Positions 50,700 through 59,647 of a DNA stretch of 64,000 bases are shown here, piece by piece; position 1 is the stretch's first letter; each line of letters begins with the position of its first letter. The position numbers were made by a program, and so were the translations under genes. The notes under the pieces were generated by a model. It searched no databases. It was not told the origin of the DNA and worked only from the letters and a program-made list of their open reading frames with translations. The DNA comes from Streptomyces liangshanensis (GTDB lineage: Bacteria > Actinomycetota > Actinomycetes > Streptomycetales > Streptomycetaceae), in the NCBI RefSeq assembly GCF_011694815.1, contig NZ_CP050177.1, positions 6,579,501-6,643,500 of the forward strand. The letters run 5' to 3'.

Positions 50700-51791
50700 A
50701 TGCAGCACGCAGTGGGGGCTCCGCTGCCGCCTCACCAGGGGTCGGCGCACGGCGGTTGGGCGCGGCAGGTACCTCCGCCCGGCGCGCAGGACCAGCCGCC
50801 GCCCGCACCGGGCTGGCACCACCCGCCGCAGGGTCCGCCTTCGCCGCCGCAGGGACCCGCCCAGGGCCCGCCCGTACCGCCGCGGGGACCCGCGCAGGGT
50901 CCGCCCGTACCGCCCCACGGCCCCGCCCAGGGCCAGCCGGCCCCGCCCCACGGCCCCCCGCCCGGCCCGCCCCGGCCGCCGCAGGGCAACCCCCCGGGCA
51001 ACCCCCAGGGCCCGCCCCGGCCGCCCCAGGGCCCTCCGCATCCTCCGCAGGGCCCGCCGCCGCACCACCCGCAGTACCGCCCGCAGCCGGGCCACGCTCC
51101 CCGGCACGCCCCCGTACCGCCCCCCGGCCGTCCCTCGGGACCGCCGTCGTCCGACGTCACCGGGCACATCCAGCTGCCGCCCGGCGGCCCCGTGCCCATC
51201 CCCGCCCCGCTCCCCGGCGACAGCGGCACGGGCGTGGCCACGCTCGCCGTGCTGCTCATCGGCCCGGCCGGCGCGGGCAAGACGACGGTGGCCCGCCACT
51301 GGGCGCAGAGCCGCCGCGTGCCGACGGCGCACATCAGCCTGGACGACGTCCGCGAGTGGGTGTGCTCGGGCTTCGCCGACCCGCAGTCGGGGTGGAACGA
51401 CCACTCCGAGGCGCAGTACCGCCTGGCCCGCCGCACCTGCGGCTTCGCCGCCCGCAACTTCCTCGCCAACGGGATCTCGTGCATCCTCGACGACGCGGTC
51501 TTCCCCGACCGCCCGGTCGTGGGCCTCGGCGGCTGGAAGCGCCACGTCGGCCCCGGGCTGCTGCCGGTCGTCCTGCTCCCGGGCCTGGAGATCGTGCTGG
51601 AGCGCAACGCGGAACGCACCGGCAACCGCCGGCTCGCGGATGAGGAGGTGGCGGGGATTCATGGGCGTATGGCCGGCTGGTACGGCTCGGGGCTGCCGAT
51701 CATCGACAACTCCAAGTACGACGTCGAAACGACAGCCCGAGTCCTGGACGACGTCCTAGCCCGAGCCCTCACCAGCCCCCCGAGCTGGTAA
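50700..51791 (+). CDS. P-loop kinase-like protein with long Pro-rich N-terminus
   Basis: A 363-residue protein. The first 160 residues are mostly Pro, Gly, Gln and His in imperfect PPQGP, PPHGP and PPRGP units. The C-terminal 180 residues form a P-loop domain: Walker A GPAGAGKTT at about 188-196, then HISLDDVREWVCSG and ISCILDDAVFPD, as in small zeta-toxin or adenylylsulfate-kinase-like ATP-binding proteins. The substrate is unknown. It lies 191 bp after aroQ and is not necessarily part of the operon. The start was set where a GGAG lies upstream of the ATG. Confidence 0.78.
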   Translation: MQHAVGAPLPPHQGSAHGGWARQVPPPGAQDQPPPAPGWHHPPQGPPSPPQGPAQGPPVPPRGPAQGPPVPPHGPAQGQPAPPHGPPPGPPRPPQGNPPGNPQGPPRPPQGPPHPPQGPPPHHPQYRPQPGHAPRHAPVPPPGRPSGPPSSDVTGHIQLPPGGPVPIPAPLPGDSGTGVATLAVLLIGPAGAGKTTVARHWAQSRRVPTAHISLDDVREWVCSGFADPQSGWNDHSEAQYRLARRTCGFAARNFLANGISCILDDAVFPDRPVVGLGGWKRHVGPGLLPVVLLPGLEIVLERNAERTGNRRLADEEVAGIHGRMAGWYGSGLPIIDNSKYDVETTARVLDDVLARALTSPPSW

Positions 51792-51796
51792 CCCCG

Positions 51797-51995
51797 GTCC
51801 TCAATCGCCGGACGGGCTTCGGGGCCGGTGGGCCGCGCGGCTCAAAGATGTCCTCAATCGCCGGACGGGCTTGAGGGGGTTGCGGTCGGGTCGTGACCTT
51901 GCGGTCAAGGACGTCCTCAAGCGCCGGACGGGCTGGATGTGGCTCGGGCCCGATGACCGTGCGGGTCAAGGATGTCCTCAAGCGCCGGACGGGCT
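51797..51995 (+). repeat. Four tandem-spaced copies of the dispersed repeat
   Basis: GTCCTCAATCGCCGGACGGG plus CTT occurs at 51797-51819 and 51850-51872; the variant with AAG instead of AAT occurs at 51913-51934 and 51974-51995. Spacings are 53, 63 and 61 bp. The last two are also preceded by GGTCAAGGA(C/T), so a longer unit has been duplicated. Confidence 0.85.
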
Positions 51996-52236
51996 GAAAA
52001 GAAGCCTGGGGTGGGCCGGGTTGTTCAGGCGTGCGCCTGGAAGGGGGGCGGGCAGGGGTCGTGTCCGGAACGTAGAGCGTGTTTTGTGTCGCGTGACGAG
52101 GGTTAACAAGACAACTGGTTGCGCGCGACGTAAAACATGCAGTGCAGGACATGGCCCCTGCCCGACCCCCGGCGACAACCCGAGGATGGCCACCGGGCCG
52201 CAGCGGCACAATCAAGCCCGTCCGGCGATTGAGGAC
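51974..52236. repeat. Large imperfect inverted-repeat element
   Basis: The two halves mirror each other around about 52,107. Matched blocks, left and right: the dispersed repeat (51974-51997 and 52212-52236), GGGTTGT/ACAACCC (52018-52024 and 52175-52181), GGGGGGCGGGCAGGGG and its complement with one mismatch (52043-52058 and 52155-52170), TGTCC/GGACA (52062-52066 and 52147-52151), and a 17-bp block matching at 14 positions (52077-52093 and 52124-52140). The 30-bp centre contains GGGTTAACAAGACAACTGG. The pattern looks like a non-autonomous palindromic element; no open reading frame is in it. Confidence 0.7.
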
Positions 52237-52314
52237 AAAGCAGTAAGCCGAGCCAAGCCCCCGGTCGGCCGCGCTGGGACGGCGGGAACGGAGCTTCGCT
52301 CCTACGCTCGGACC

Positions 52315-53424
52315 ATGTCACAGGTGTATGCGGCCCGCCGGGCGCGTCTGCGCGACCGGTGCTCCGCGGCAGGCGACGCGGCGGCCCTGATCTCAAGGCC
52401 CGCCAACGTCCGCTATCTCGCCGGCGGCGCCCCACCCGGCGCGGTGCTCCTCCTCGGCCCGGACGAGGACGTACTCCTGTGCCCCCGCACCCCCGTCCCC
52501 GAGTCCACCGCGGGCCACGTGGACGACGAACTGCGCCTCACCGTCCTCCCCGCCGGCCACGGCGGCGACCCGGCCGTCGCCGCCGCCGGCGTGCTCGCCC
52601 GGGCCGGTGCGGACTCGCTGGCCGTCGAGGAACACCACCTCACCGTCGCCCGGCACCGCGCCCTCGGCTCCGCCGCCCCGGGCCTGCGCCTCGCCGACCT
52701 GGGCGCGGCCGTCGAGCACCAGCGGATCGTCAAGGACGAGGAGGAGATCGCCTGCCTGCGGATCGCCGCCGAGATCGCCGACCACGCGCTGGGCGAGCTG
52801 CTGGAGTCGATCCTCGTCGGCCGCACCGAACGCCACCTCGCGCTGGAACTGGAGCGCAGACTCGTCGACCACGGCGCCGACGGCCCCGCCTTCCCCACCG
52901 CCGTCGCCACCGGCCCCCACTCGGGCCGCCCGGACCACCGCCCGTCGGACCGGAGGGTCGAGGAGGGTGATTTCCTGTCCGTCACCCTCGGCGCCGACTA
53001 CCGCGGCTACCGCTGCCTCATCGGCCGTACGTTTGTCATCGGGACGTCCCCCGCCGACTGGCAGATCGACCTGTACGAGCTGGTCTTCGGGGCACAACGG
53101 GCAGGTCGGGAGGTCCTTGTGCCCGGCAAGGGATACCGCGACGTGGACCGCGCGGCCCGGCAGCCGCTGGAGGCCGCGGGCCACTCGGAGGGCCTCGCTC
53201 CCCGTACGGGGCACGGCGTCGGGCTCGAAATCGACGAGGACCCGCAGATCGCCCCCGCCACCATGGGTAAACTGGACGCTTGTGTGCCGGTCACCGTCGG
53301 ACCGGGGGTCCACCTTCCGGGCCGGGGCGGTGTCCGGATCGATGACACGCTCGTCGTCCGCCCCGAGGCGGACGGCGGACCCGAGCTACTCACCATTACG
53401 ACCAAGGAGCTGCTCGCGCTCTAG
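52315..53424 (+). CDS. M24 (aminopeptidase P-like) protein lacking most metal ligands
   Basis: A 369-residue protein with an N-terminal creatinase-like domain and a C-terminal pita-bread domain. Alignment by eye with PepQ/PepP gives Thr224 and Leu235 where the two Asp ligands should be, His300 kept ([12 protein letters not shown]), Gly329 for the first Glu (VTVGPGVH) and Asp343 for the second (RIDDTLVV). His208 is also kept. With three of five ligands gone it is probably not a normal dinuclear metallopeptidase. It lies 53 bp before efp, an order common in bacteria. TACGCT six bases before the ATG suggests a leaderless transcript. Confidence 0.85.
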   Translation: MSQVYAARRARLRDRCSAAGDAAALISRPANVRYLAGGAPPGAVLLLGPDEDVLLCPRTPVPESTAGHVDDELRLTVLPAGHGGDPAVAAAGVLARAGADSLAVEEHHLTVARHRALGSAAPGLRLADLGAAVEHQRIVKDEEEIACLRIAAEIADHALGELLESILVGRTERHLALELERRLVDHGADGPAFPTAVATGPHSGRPDHRPSDRRVEEGDFLSVTLGADYRGYRCLIGRTFVIGTSPADWQIDLYELVFGAQRAGREVLVPGKGYRDVDRAARQPLEAAGHSEGLAPRTGHGVGLEIDEDPQIAPATMGKLDACVPVTVGPGVHLPGRGGVRIDDTLVVRPEADGGPELLTITTKELLAL

Positions 53425-53477
53425 CGCGGCGCACCCCTGGTCGTCCGCCAGCTTTCAGTCCAGGAGATTCCGCAACC

Positions 53478-54044
53478 GTGGCTTCCACGAACGACCTCAA
53501 GAACGGCCTGGTGCTCAAGCTCGACGGGGGCCAGCTCTGGTCCGTCGTCGAGTTCCAGCACGTCAAGCCCGGCAAGGGCCCGGCCTTCGTGCGCACCAAG
53601 CTGAAGAACGTGCTCTCCGGCAAGGTCGTCGACAAGACCTTCAACGCCGGCGTGAAGGTCGAGACGGCCACCGTTGACCGCCGTGACATGCAGTTCTCGT
53701 ACATGGACGGCGAGTACTACGTCTTCATGGACATGGACACGTACGACCAGCTCATGGTCGACCGCAAGTCCGTCGGCAACGCCGCGAACTACCTGATCGA
53801 GGGCTTCACCGCCAGCGTCGCCCAGCACGAGGGCGAGGTGCTCTACGTGGAGCTGCCCGCCGCCGTCGAGCTGGTCATCCAGCACACCGACCCGGGCCTC
53901 CAGGGCGACCGCTCCACCGGCGGCACCAAGCCGGCCACGCTGGAGACCGGCTACGAGATCGGCGTCCCGCTCTTCATCACCACCGGTGAGAAGATCAAGG
54001 TCGACACCCGCACCGGCGACTACCTCGGCCGGGTGAACAGCTAA
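53478..54044 (+). CDS. efp: Translation elongation factor P
   Basis: A 188-residue, three-domain protein that enters the E site of stalled ribosomes and helps form bonds between prolines. The tip loop of domain I reads KPGKGPAF, with Lys33 at the tip flanked by Pro-Gly on each side. This palindromic PGKGP loop is the form reported for actinobacteria that use an unmodified Lys. AGGAGA stands before the GTG. nusB follows after two bases. Confidence 0.97.
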   Translation: MASTNDLKNGLVLKLDGGQLWSVVEFQHVKPGKGPAFVRTKLKNVLSGKVVDKTFNAGVKVETATVDRRDMQFSYMDGEYYVFMDMDTYDQLMVDRKSVGNAANYLIEGFTASVAQHEGEVLYVELPAAVELVIQHTDPGLQGDRSTGGTKPATLETGYEIGVPLFITTGEKIKVDTRTGDYLGRVNS

Positions 54045-54046
54045 CC

Positions 54047-54487
54047 GTGGCTGCCCGGAACAAGGCCCGTAAGCGGGCCTTCCAGATCCTCTTCGAGGCC
54101 GACCAGCGCGGAGCGCCCGTGCAGACGGTCCTCGCGGACTGGATACGGCATGCCAGGACCGACGAGCGCCAGCCGCCGGTCGGTGAGTACACCATGGAGC
54201 TGGTCGAGGGGTACGCGGAGTACGCGGACCGCATCGACGACCTCATCTCCACCTACGCGGTCGGCTGGACGCTCGACCGCATGCCGGTCGTCGACCGGAA
54301 CATCGTGCGGCTCGCCGCGTACGAGCTGGTCTGGGTGGACGACACCCCGGACGCCGTGGTGATCGACGAGGCGGTGCAGCTCGCCAAGGAGTTCTCGACC
54401 GACGACTCCCCGTCCTTCGTGAACGGCCTCCTGGGCCGTTTCAAGGAGCTGAAGCCGAGCCTGCGCCGCGTCGTGGACACGCCTTAG
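54047..54487 (+). CDS. nusB: Transcription antitermination protein NusB
   Basis: A 146-residue all-helical protein starting MAARNKARKRAFQILFEADQRG; VDRNIVRLAAYEL and VIDEAVQLAKEF are typical. With NusE (S10) it binds boxA RNA and prevents early termination in rRNA operons. The GTG lies two bases after the efp stop, so efp and nusB are co-translated. There is no clear terminator directly after it; a repeat-rich gap follows. Confidence 0.96.
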   Translation: MAARNKARKRAFQILFEADQRGAPVQTVLADWIRHARTDERQPPVGEYTMELVEGYAEYADRIDDLISTYAVGWTLDRMPVVDRNIVRLAAYELVWVDDTPDAVVIDEAVQLAKEFSTDDSPSFVNGLLGRFKELKPSLRRVVDTP

Positions 54488-54579
54488 GGCGGATACCACG
54501 ACGAGGCGCCGGACCGGTTCCGCGACTTCGCGGACCCCCGTGCGCTTCCCGTCGCCGGGCAGGCCGACCAACAACCTGC

Positions 54580-54743
54580 CCGGCGACGCCCATGTCCGGC
54601 GACGCCCGTGTCCGGGCGACCGGGATGTCCTCGCGACGCCGATGTCCGGGCGACGCCCGTTTCTGGTGATCCCCGTGTCCGGGTGACGCCCGTGTCCGGT
54701 GACGCCCGTGTCCGGTGACCCCCATGTCCGGAGCTGCCCACGT
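54580..54743. repeat. Repeat family A, 16-17-bp units
   Basis: About ten head-to-tail units with the pattern CCGG(N)GACGCCC(G/A)TGT, for example CCGGCGACGCCCATGT and CCGGTGACGCCCGTGT. Units differ by one to five bases. Confidence 0.8.
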
Positions 54744-54890
54744 CCGGAGCCGGCGTCCGCCTGCCGGCGAACCCTCCCGTCGCCCGCCGGCGTCCGCCTG
54801 CGGGCGAACCCCCGCGTCGGGCCGCCCACGTACGGAGCTACCCACGTCCGGAGCCGGTTTCCGCCCGCCGGCAAACCCCCGCGTCGCCCC
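54744..54890. repeat. Repeat family B, three longer units
   Basis: Three imperfect copies starting GCCGGCGTCCGCCTG or GCCGGTTTCCGCCCG and continuing to GCGAACCCNCNCGTCG. The second and third are separated by CCACGTACGGAGC, which resembles family A. Confidence 0.7.
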
Positions 54891-54910
54891 GCCCGCGCGG
54901 AAAGCTGGCC

Positions 54911-55070
54911 CCGAGCCGCCCTGCCCGCCCGCGCCGGGAACGCCACCGAGCCGCGTGCCCGCCCGCCCGCGCCCGGGAAGGCCGCCCCGAGCCCCCTAGC
55001 CCCCGTCTGTGCCCCCGGGCACGCGAGCCGCCCTGCCCGCCCGCGCCCGAGAAGGCCCCCCGAGCCGCCT
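54911..55070. repeat. Repeat family C, GC-rich units
   Basis: About four imperfect copies of CCGAGCCGCCCTGCCCGCCC followed by GCGCC and a GAA-GCC piece, at intervals of roughly 35-45 bp. Confidence 0.65.
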
Positions 55071-55240
55071 GACGCCCGTCTGGGCCTCCCCGGGCACCCC
55101 GCTCACCCGGATGCCCGGCCCCCCGCGCGCAGGCCCGTGGCGCCGCCCTGGAGTCGGTCCGCGGCGCCTCCGGAGCCCCACGAGTGCCGCTGAACCTCAG
55201 GAGCCACACCCCACGGCCCCCGTCGGCCCGGCTCCCCGCA

Positions 55241-55295
55241 CCCGGACACACCGGAAAACCCGGACACACCGGAAAGCCCCGGACACGGCGGAAGG
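55241..55295. repeat. Repeat family D, three 18-19-bp units
   Basis: CCCGGACACACCGGAAAA (55241-55258), the same with GC at its end (55259-55277), and CCCGGACACGGCGGAAGG (55278-55295), directly beside the bldD terminator hairpin. Confidence 0.75.
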
Positions 55296-55320
55296 ACGGG
55301 CCCATGACATGGGCCCGTCC
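55294..55320 (-). terminator. Hairpin downstream of bldD
   Basis: GGACGGGCCCATG (55294-55306) is the exact complement of CATGGGCCCGTCC (55308-55320) around a single A, so it folds with a loop of about seven bases and a 10-bp GC stem. It lies 39 bp past the bldD stop. Confidence 0.82.
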
Positions 55321-55359
55321 TCCCGACGTGACGTTTCTGCGGGTTTCCGCGAGGCGCGG

Positions 55360-55860
55360 TCAGCCCTCGTCGTGCGCGACGGCACGGCGGGCGTCGGCGT
55401 CCAGGACTCCCCAGCTGATGAGCTGCTCGGTCAGGACCGACGGCGACTGGTCGTAGATGACCGCGAGGGTGCGCAGGTCGTCCTGGCGGATCGACAGCAC
55501 CTTGCCGTTGTAATCCCCGCGCTGGCTCTGGATCGTCGCCGCGTAACGCTGGAGAGGGCCTGCCTTCTCCTGCGGCACGTGGGCCAGCCGCTCCAGCTGG
55601 AGGACCAGCTTCGGCGGCGGCTCGGCGGCGCCGCCGGGCGTCGTCCCGGGCAGGAGCTCCTGCACCGGGACCCCGTAGAAATCCGCCAGCTCGGCGAGGC
55701 GCTGCACCGTGACGGCACGGTCGCCGCGCTCGTACGAACCGACCACGACGGCCTTCCAGCGGCCCTGGGACTTCTCCTCCACGCCATGGAGCGAGAGGCC
55801 CTGCTGGGTGCGGATGGCGCGGAGTTTGGCCCCGAGCTGCTTTGCGTATTCGCTGGACAT
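55360..55860 (-). CDS. bldD: Developmental master repressor BldD (c-di-GMP receptor)
   Basis: A 166-residue protein. The N-terminal helix-turn-helix DNA-binding domain (residues 1-70, with EKSQGRWKAVVVGSYERG) represses sporulation genes during vegetative growth. The C-terminal domain holds the c-di-GMP signature: Arg114, Asp116, Arg125 and Asp128 (RGD, then RQDD) are all present, so the ligand-driven dimer should form. Residues 71-90 are a Pro/Gly-rich linker. Two abutting BldD boxes upstream indicate autoregulation. It faces nusB across a repeat-rich gap and diverges from the pyr operon. Confidence 0.97.
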   Translation of the reverse strand: MSSEYAKQLGAKLRAIRTQQGLSLHGVEEKSQGRWKAVVVGSYERGDRAVTVQRLAELADFYGVPVQELLPGTTPGGAAEPPPKLVLQLERLAHVPQEKAGPLQRYAATIQSQRGDYNGKVLSIRQDDLRTLAVIYDQSPSVLTEQLISWGVLDADARRAVAHDEG

Positions 55861-55882
55861 ATAGCTCCCCGGACGAAGTCTG

Positions 55883-55912
55883 GTAACTCACTGTGAGGTT
55901 ACGCAGCGTTAC
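55883..55912. promoter_or_regulatory. Two abutting BldD boxes (bldD autoregulation)
   Basis: GTTACGCAGCGTTAC (55898-55912) fits every fixed position of the BldD consensus NTNACNC(A/T)GNGTNAN. GTAACTCACTGTGAG (55883-55897), directly beside it, fits all but one. They lie 23-52 bp before the bldD start codon, where BldD is known to bind its own promoter. Confidence 0.85.
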
Positions 55913-56033
55913 TTGGATGCGTCAAGCCGAATGGTCCGTACCGCCCTTCCGCACAGCCTCGCGGCCCGTCCCCCACAGGGGGTGCCACCAGGCACTCCAC
56001 CGTGCCCTGGTAACGTGGGTGGCGCAATTTCGA

Positions 56034-56669
<636 letters not shown>

Positions 56670-56754
56670 CCGCAGCTCCCGTACGCCCCCGACCCACCCG
56701 TACGGCAGCGCTCGCGCGCCCGCACACCGCCACCACCTCCGGAGCAGACACCCG

Positions 56755-57765
56755 ATGCTGCGTCTCCCAGGGACAAGCCCCCGCACGCCCGGCCACCTCA
56801 TCTCCGCCGCCGATCTCACCCGCGACGAGGCCGTCAACATCCTCGACACCGCCGAGGAGATGGCCAGGGTCGCCGACCGGCCCATCAAGAAACTGCCCAC
56901 CCTCCGCGGCCGTACCGTCGTGAACCTCTTCTTCGAGGACTCGACCCGGACCCGGATCTCCTTCGAGGCCGCCGCCAAGCGCCTCTCCGCGGACGTCATC
57001 AACTTCTCCGCGAAGGGTTCGTCCGTCTCCAAGGGCGAGTCGCTCAAGGACACCGCCCTGACCCTGGAGGCGATGGGCGCCGACGCCGTCGTCATCCGGC
57101 ACGGCGCCTCCGGCGCCCCCTACCGGCTCGCCACCTCCGGCTGGATCGAGGGCGTCGTCGTCAACGCGGGCGACGGCACCCACGAACACCCCACCCAGGC
57201 ACTCCTGGACGCGTTCACCCTGCGCCGCCGCCTCGTCGGCGCCGACCAGGGCATCGGCCGCGACCTGGAAGGACGGCGCGTCACGATCGTCGGCGACGTC
57301 CTGCACAGCCGCGTCGCCCGCTCCAACATCCTGCTGCTCCACACCCTGGGCGCCCAGGTCACCGTGGTCGCCCCGCCCACCCTCGTCCCCATCGGCGTCG
57401 AGCAGTGGCCCTGCGAGGTCAGCTACGACCTCGACAAGGTGCTCCCCGCCTCCGACGCCGTCATGATGCTGCGCGTGCAGCGCGAGCGGATGAACGCCGC
57501 CTTCTTCCCCACCGAGCGGGAGTACTCCCGCCGGTACGGCCTGAACGGCGACCGGATGGCCCGGATGCCCGGGCACTCCGTCGTGATGCACCCCGGACCG
57601 ATGAACCGCGGGATGGAGATCACCGCCGAGGTCGCCGACTCCGACCGCTGCACGGCCGTCGAACAGGTCGCCAACGGTGTCTCGATCCGCATGGCCGTGC
57701 TCTACCTGCTGCTGGGCGGCAACGAGCCCGCCGTCAGCCACGCCCGTACCGAGGAGAACAAGTAA
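56755..57765 (+). CDS. pyrB: Aspartate carbamoyltransferase catalytic subunit
   Basis: A 336-residue enzyme that joins carbamoyl phosphate to aspartate. The carbamoyl phosphate sites [13 protein letters not shown] and [16 protein letters not shown], and [12 protein letters not shown] near the C-terminus, are intact. There is no regulatory subunit gene nearby, as usual in Gram-positives. Homology to other streptomycete enzymes begins near [12 protein letters not shown], so the first 13 residues are an addition or the start is a little later; no other start codon fits. Confidence 0.95.
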   Translation: MLRLPGTSPRTPGHLISAADLTRDEAVNILDTAEEMARVADRPIKKLPTLRGRTVVNLFFEDSTRTRISFEAAAKRLSADVINFSAKGSSVSKGESLKDTALTLEAMGADAVVIRHGASGAPYRLATSGWIEGVVVNAGDGTHEHPTQALLDAFTLRRRLVGADQGIGRDLEGRRVTIVGDVLHSRVARSNILLLHTLGAQVTVVAPPTLVPIGVEQWPCEVSYDLDKVLPASDAVMMLRVQRERMNAAFFPTEREYSRRYGLNGDRMARMPGHSVVMHPGPMNRGMEITAEVADSDRCTAVEQVANGVSIRMAVLYLLLGGNEPAVSHARTEENK

Positions 57766-57767
57766 CC

Positions 57768-59054
57768 ATGACCAAGATCCTTGTCCGGGGCGCCCGGGTG
57801 CTCGGCGGCGCGGCGCGTGACGTCCTCATCGACGGCGAGACGATCGCGGAGGTCGGCGCCGGGCTCGACGCCGACGGCGCGACCGTGATCGAGGCGGACG
57901 GGCTGGTCCTGCTGCCCGGTCTGGTCGACCTCCACACCCACCTGCGCGAGCCGGGACGCGAGGACTCCGAGACGGTCCTCACCGGCACCAGGGCGGCGGC
58001 GATCGGCGGCTTCACGGCCGTCCACGCCATGGCCAACACCTTCCCCGTCGCCGACACCGCCGGCGTGGTCGAGCAGGTCTGGCGCCTCGGCCGCGAGTCC
58101 GGCTACTGCGACGTGCAGCCCATCGGCGCGGTCACCGTCGGCCTGGAGGGCAAGCAGCTCGCCGAGCTGGGCGCCATGCACGACTCCGCGGCCGGCGTAC
58201 GGGTCTTCTCCGACGACGGCAAGTGCGTGGACGACGCCGTGATCATGCGCCGCGCGCTGGAGTACGTGAAGGCCTTCGACGGCGTCGTCGCCCAGCACGC
58301 CCAGGAGCCCCGGCTCACCGAGGGCGCGCAGATGAACGAGGGCGTCGTCTCCGCCGAACTGGGCCTCGGCGGCTGGCCCGCCGTCGCCGAGGAGTCGATC
58401 ATCGCCCGCGACGTCCTGCTCGCCGCGCACGTCGGCTCGCGGCTGCACATCTGCCACCTCTCCACGGCCGGTTCGGTCGAGCTGGTCCGCTGGGCCAAGT
58501 CCAAGGGCTGGAACGTCACCGCCGAGGTCACCCCGCACCACCTGCTCCTCACCGACGAGCTCGTACGGTCGTACAACCCGGTCTACAAGGTGAACCCGCC
58601 GCTTCGTACGGAGGCCGACGTGCTGGCCCTGCGCGAGGCGCTCGCCGACGGCACGATCGACTGCGTCGCCACCGACCACGCGCCGCACCCGCACGAGGAC
58701 AAGGACTGCGAGTGGGCCGCGGCGGCCATGGGCATGGTGGGCCTGGAGACCGCCCTCTCCGTCGTCCAGCAGACGATGGTCGACACCGGGCTCCTCGACT
58801 GGGCGGGGGTCGCGGACCGGATGTCGTTCCGCCCGGCGAGGATCGGCCGCCTCGACGGCCACGGCCGTCCCGTCTCGGCAGGCGAGCCCGCCAACCTCAC
58901 CCTGGTCGATCCGGCTTACCGTGGTGTCGTGGACCCGGCGGGTTTCGCCTCCCGCAGCCGCAACACCCCCTACGAGGGACGCGAGCTGCCGGGACGCGTG
59001 ACCCACACCTTCCTGCGGGGCCGCGCCACGGTCGTCGACGGGAATCTGGCGTGA
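57768..59054 (+). CDS. pyrC: Dihydroorotase
   Basis: A 428-residue zinc amidohydrolase that makes dihydroorotate. The first metal site is [10 protein letters not shown] (about residues 58-67), further His ligands are in [10 protein letters not shown] and QHAQEP, and the last Asp is in VATDHAPH. It starts two bases after the pyrB stop, and its stop overlaps the next gene by four bases. Confidence 0.96.
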   Translation: MTKILVRGARVLGGAARDVLIDGETIAEVGAGLDADGATVIEADGLVLLPGLVDLHTHLREPGREDSETVLTGTRAAAIGGFTAVHAMANTFPVADTAGVVEQVWRLGRESGYCDVQPIGAVTVGLEGKQLAELGAMHDSAAGVRVFSDDGKCVDDAVIMRRALEYVKAFDGVVAQHAQEPRLTEGAQMNEGVVSAELGLGGWPAVAEESIIARDVLLAAHVGSRLHICHLSTAGSVELVRWAKSKGWNVTAEVTPHHLLLTDELVRSYNPVYKVNPPLRTEADVLALREALADGTIDCVATDHAPHPHEDKDCEWAAAAMGMVGLETALSVVQQTMVDTGLLDWAGVADRMSFRPARIGRLDGHGRPVSAGEPANLTLVDPAYRGVVDPAGFASRSRNTPYEGRELPGRVTHTFLRGRATVVDGNLA

Positions 59055-59647
59055 CAAGCGTGACCACTGCGAACCTCCTCACCACCCTGGCCGCCGAGCA
59101 GAAGTCGGCGGACGTCACGGACTGGGCCGCCAGGATCGGCTGGGTCGTCGGCCTGCTGTTCTTCGTCGTGCTCGTCTACTGGCTGATGCGGCAGGGCTGG
59201 AAATGGCGCGGCAGCCTCCAGTCCGACGTACCGGACCTGCCCACGGCGCCGGAGACCCCGGGCGAGCCCCGGCTGACCCTGACCGGCCGCTACCACGGCT
59301 CGACGACCGCCGGGCAGTGGCTCGACCGGATCGTCGCCCACGGGCTCGGCACCCGCAGCCGCGTCGAACTGACCCTGACCGACGCGGGACTGGACGTGGT
59401 ACGCCCCGGCGCCACCGACTTCTTCGTCCCCGCCGACCGGTTGCGCGAGGCCCGGCTCGACAAGGGCATCGCGGGCAAGGTCCTCGCCGAGGGCGGCCTG
59501 CTGATCGTCACCTGGCAGCACGGCGACCGGCTCATCGACTCCGGCTTCCGGTCCGACCGGTCGGCCGAGCAGGCGGAGTGGGTCGACGCGATCAACGCGA
59601 TGACCCCCGCCACCACATCCCTCACCACGACGGAAGGCGCATCATGA
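59051..59647 (+). CDS. Membrane protein with PH-like domain embedded in the pyr operon
   Basis: A 198-residue protein with one N-terminal span ([18 protein letters not shown]) after a short external or cytoplasmic leader, and a soluble C-terminal beta-rich domain ([36 protein letters not shown]) that looks like a bacterial PH-like fold. It is not a pyrimidine enzyme and its role is unknown. Both ends are coupled: GTGA with pyrC and ATGA with carA, so it is made together with the pathway. A second GTG at 59060 is possible. Confidence 0.85.
   Translation: MTSVTTANLLTTLAAEQKSADVTDWAARIGWVVGLLFFVVLVYWLMRQGWKWRGSLQSDVPDLPTAPETPGEPRLTLTGRYHGSTTAGQWLDRIVAHGLGTRSRVELTLTDAGLDVVRPGATDFFVPADRLREARLDKGIAGKVLAEGGLLIVTWQHGDRLIDSGFRSDRSAEQAEWVDAINAMTPATTSLTTTEGAS

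Larger units (their letters stand above)
51792..52314. other. 523-bp intergenic region built from repeats
   Basis: There is no convincing gene. It contains five copies of the dispersed repeat, four on the + strand and one inverted, and one large imperfect inverted-repeat element with a lower-GC centre. The last 15 bases before the M24-like gene hold a possible -10 box (TACGCT, 52303-52308). Confidence 0.8.
54488..55359. other. 872-bp repeat-filled gap between nusB and bldD
   Basis: No gene can be supported. Open frames exist on both strands because of the high GC, but their products are repetitive and unlike known proteins. The gap holds four families of short tandem repeats, listed separately, and a hairpin that probably ends bldD. 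Confidence 0.8.

Noticed and set aside
51797..52236. CRISPR array, because of regularly spaced repeats
   Set aside because: The repeats are 22-23 bp, the spacings are irregular (53-63 bp start to start), the spacers resemble each other, one copy is inverted and no cas gene is near.
54041..54946. - strand open frame across nusB and the repeat region, with RTRASPDTGV-like repeats
   Set aside because: The repeats come from the non-coding tandem array, and the 3' half lies over nusB. No ribosome binding site and no family.
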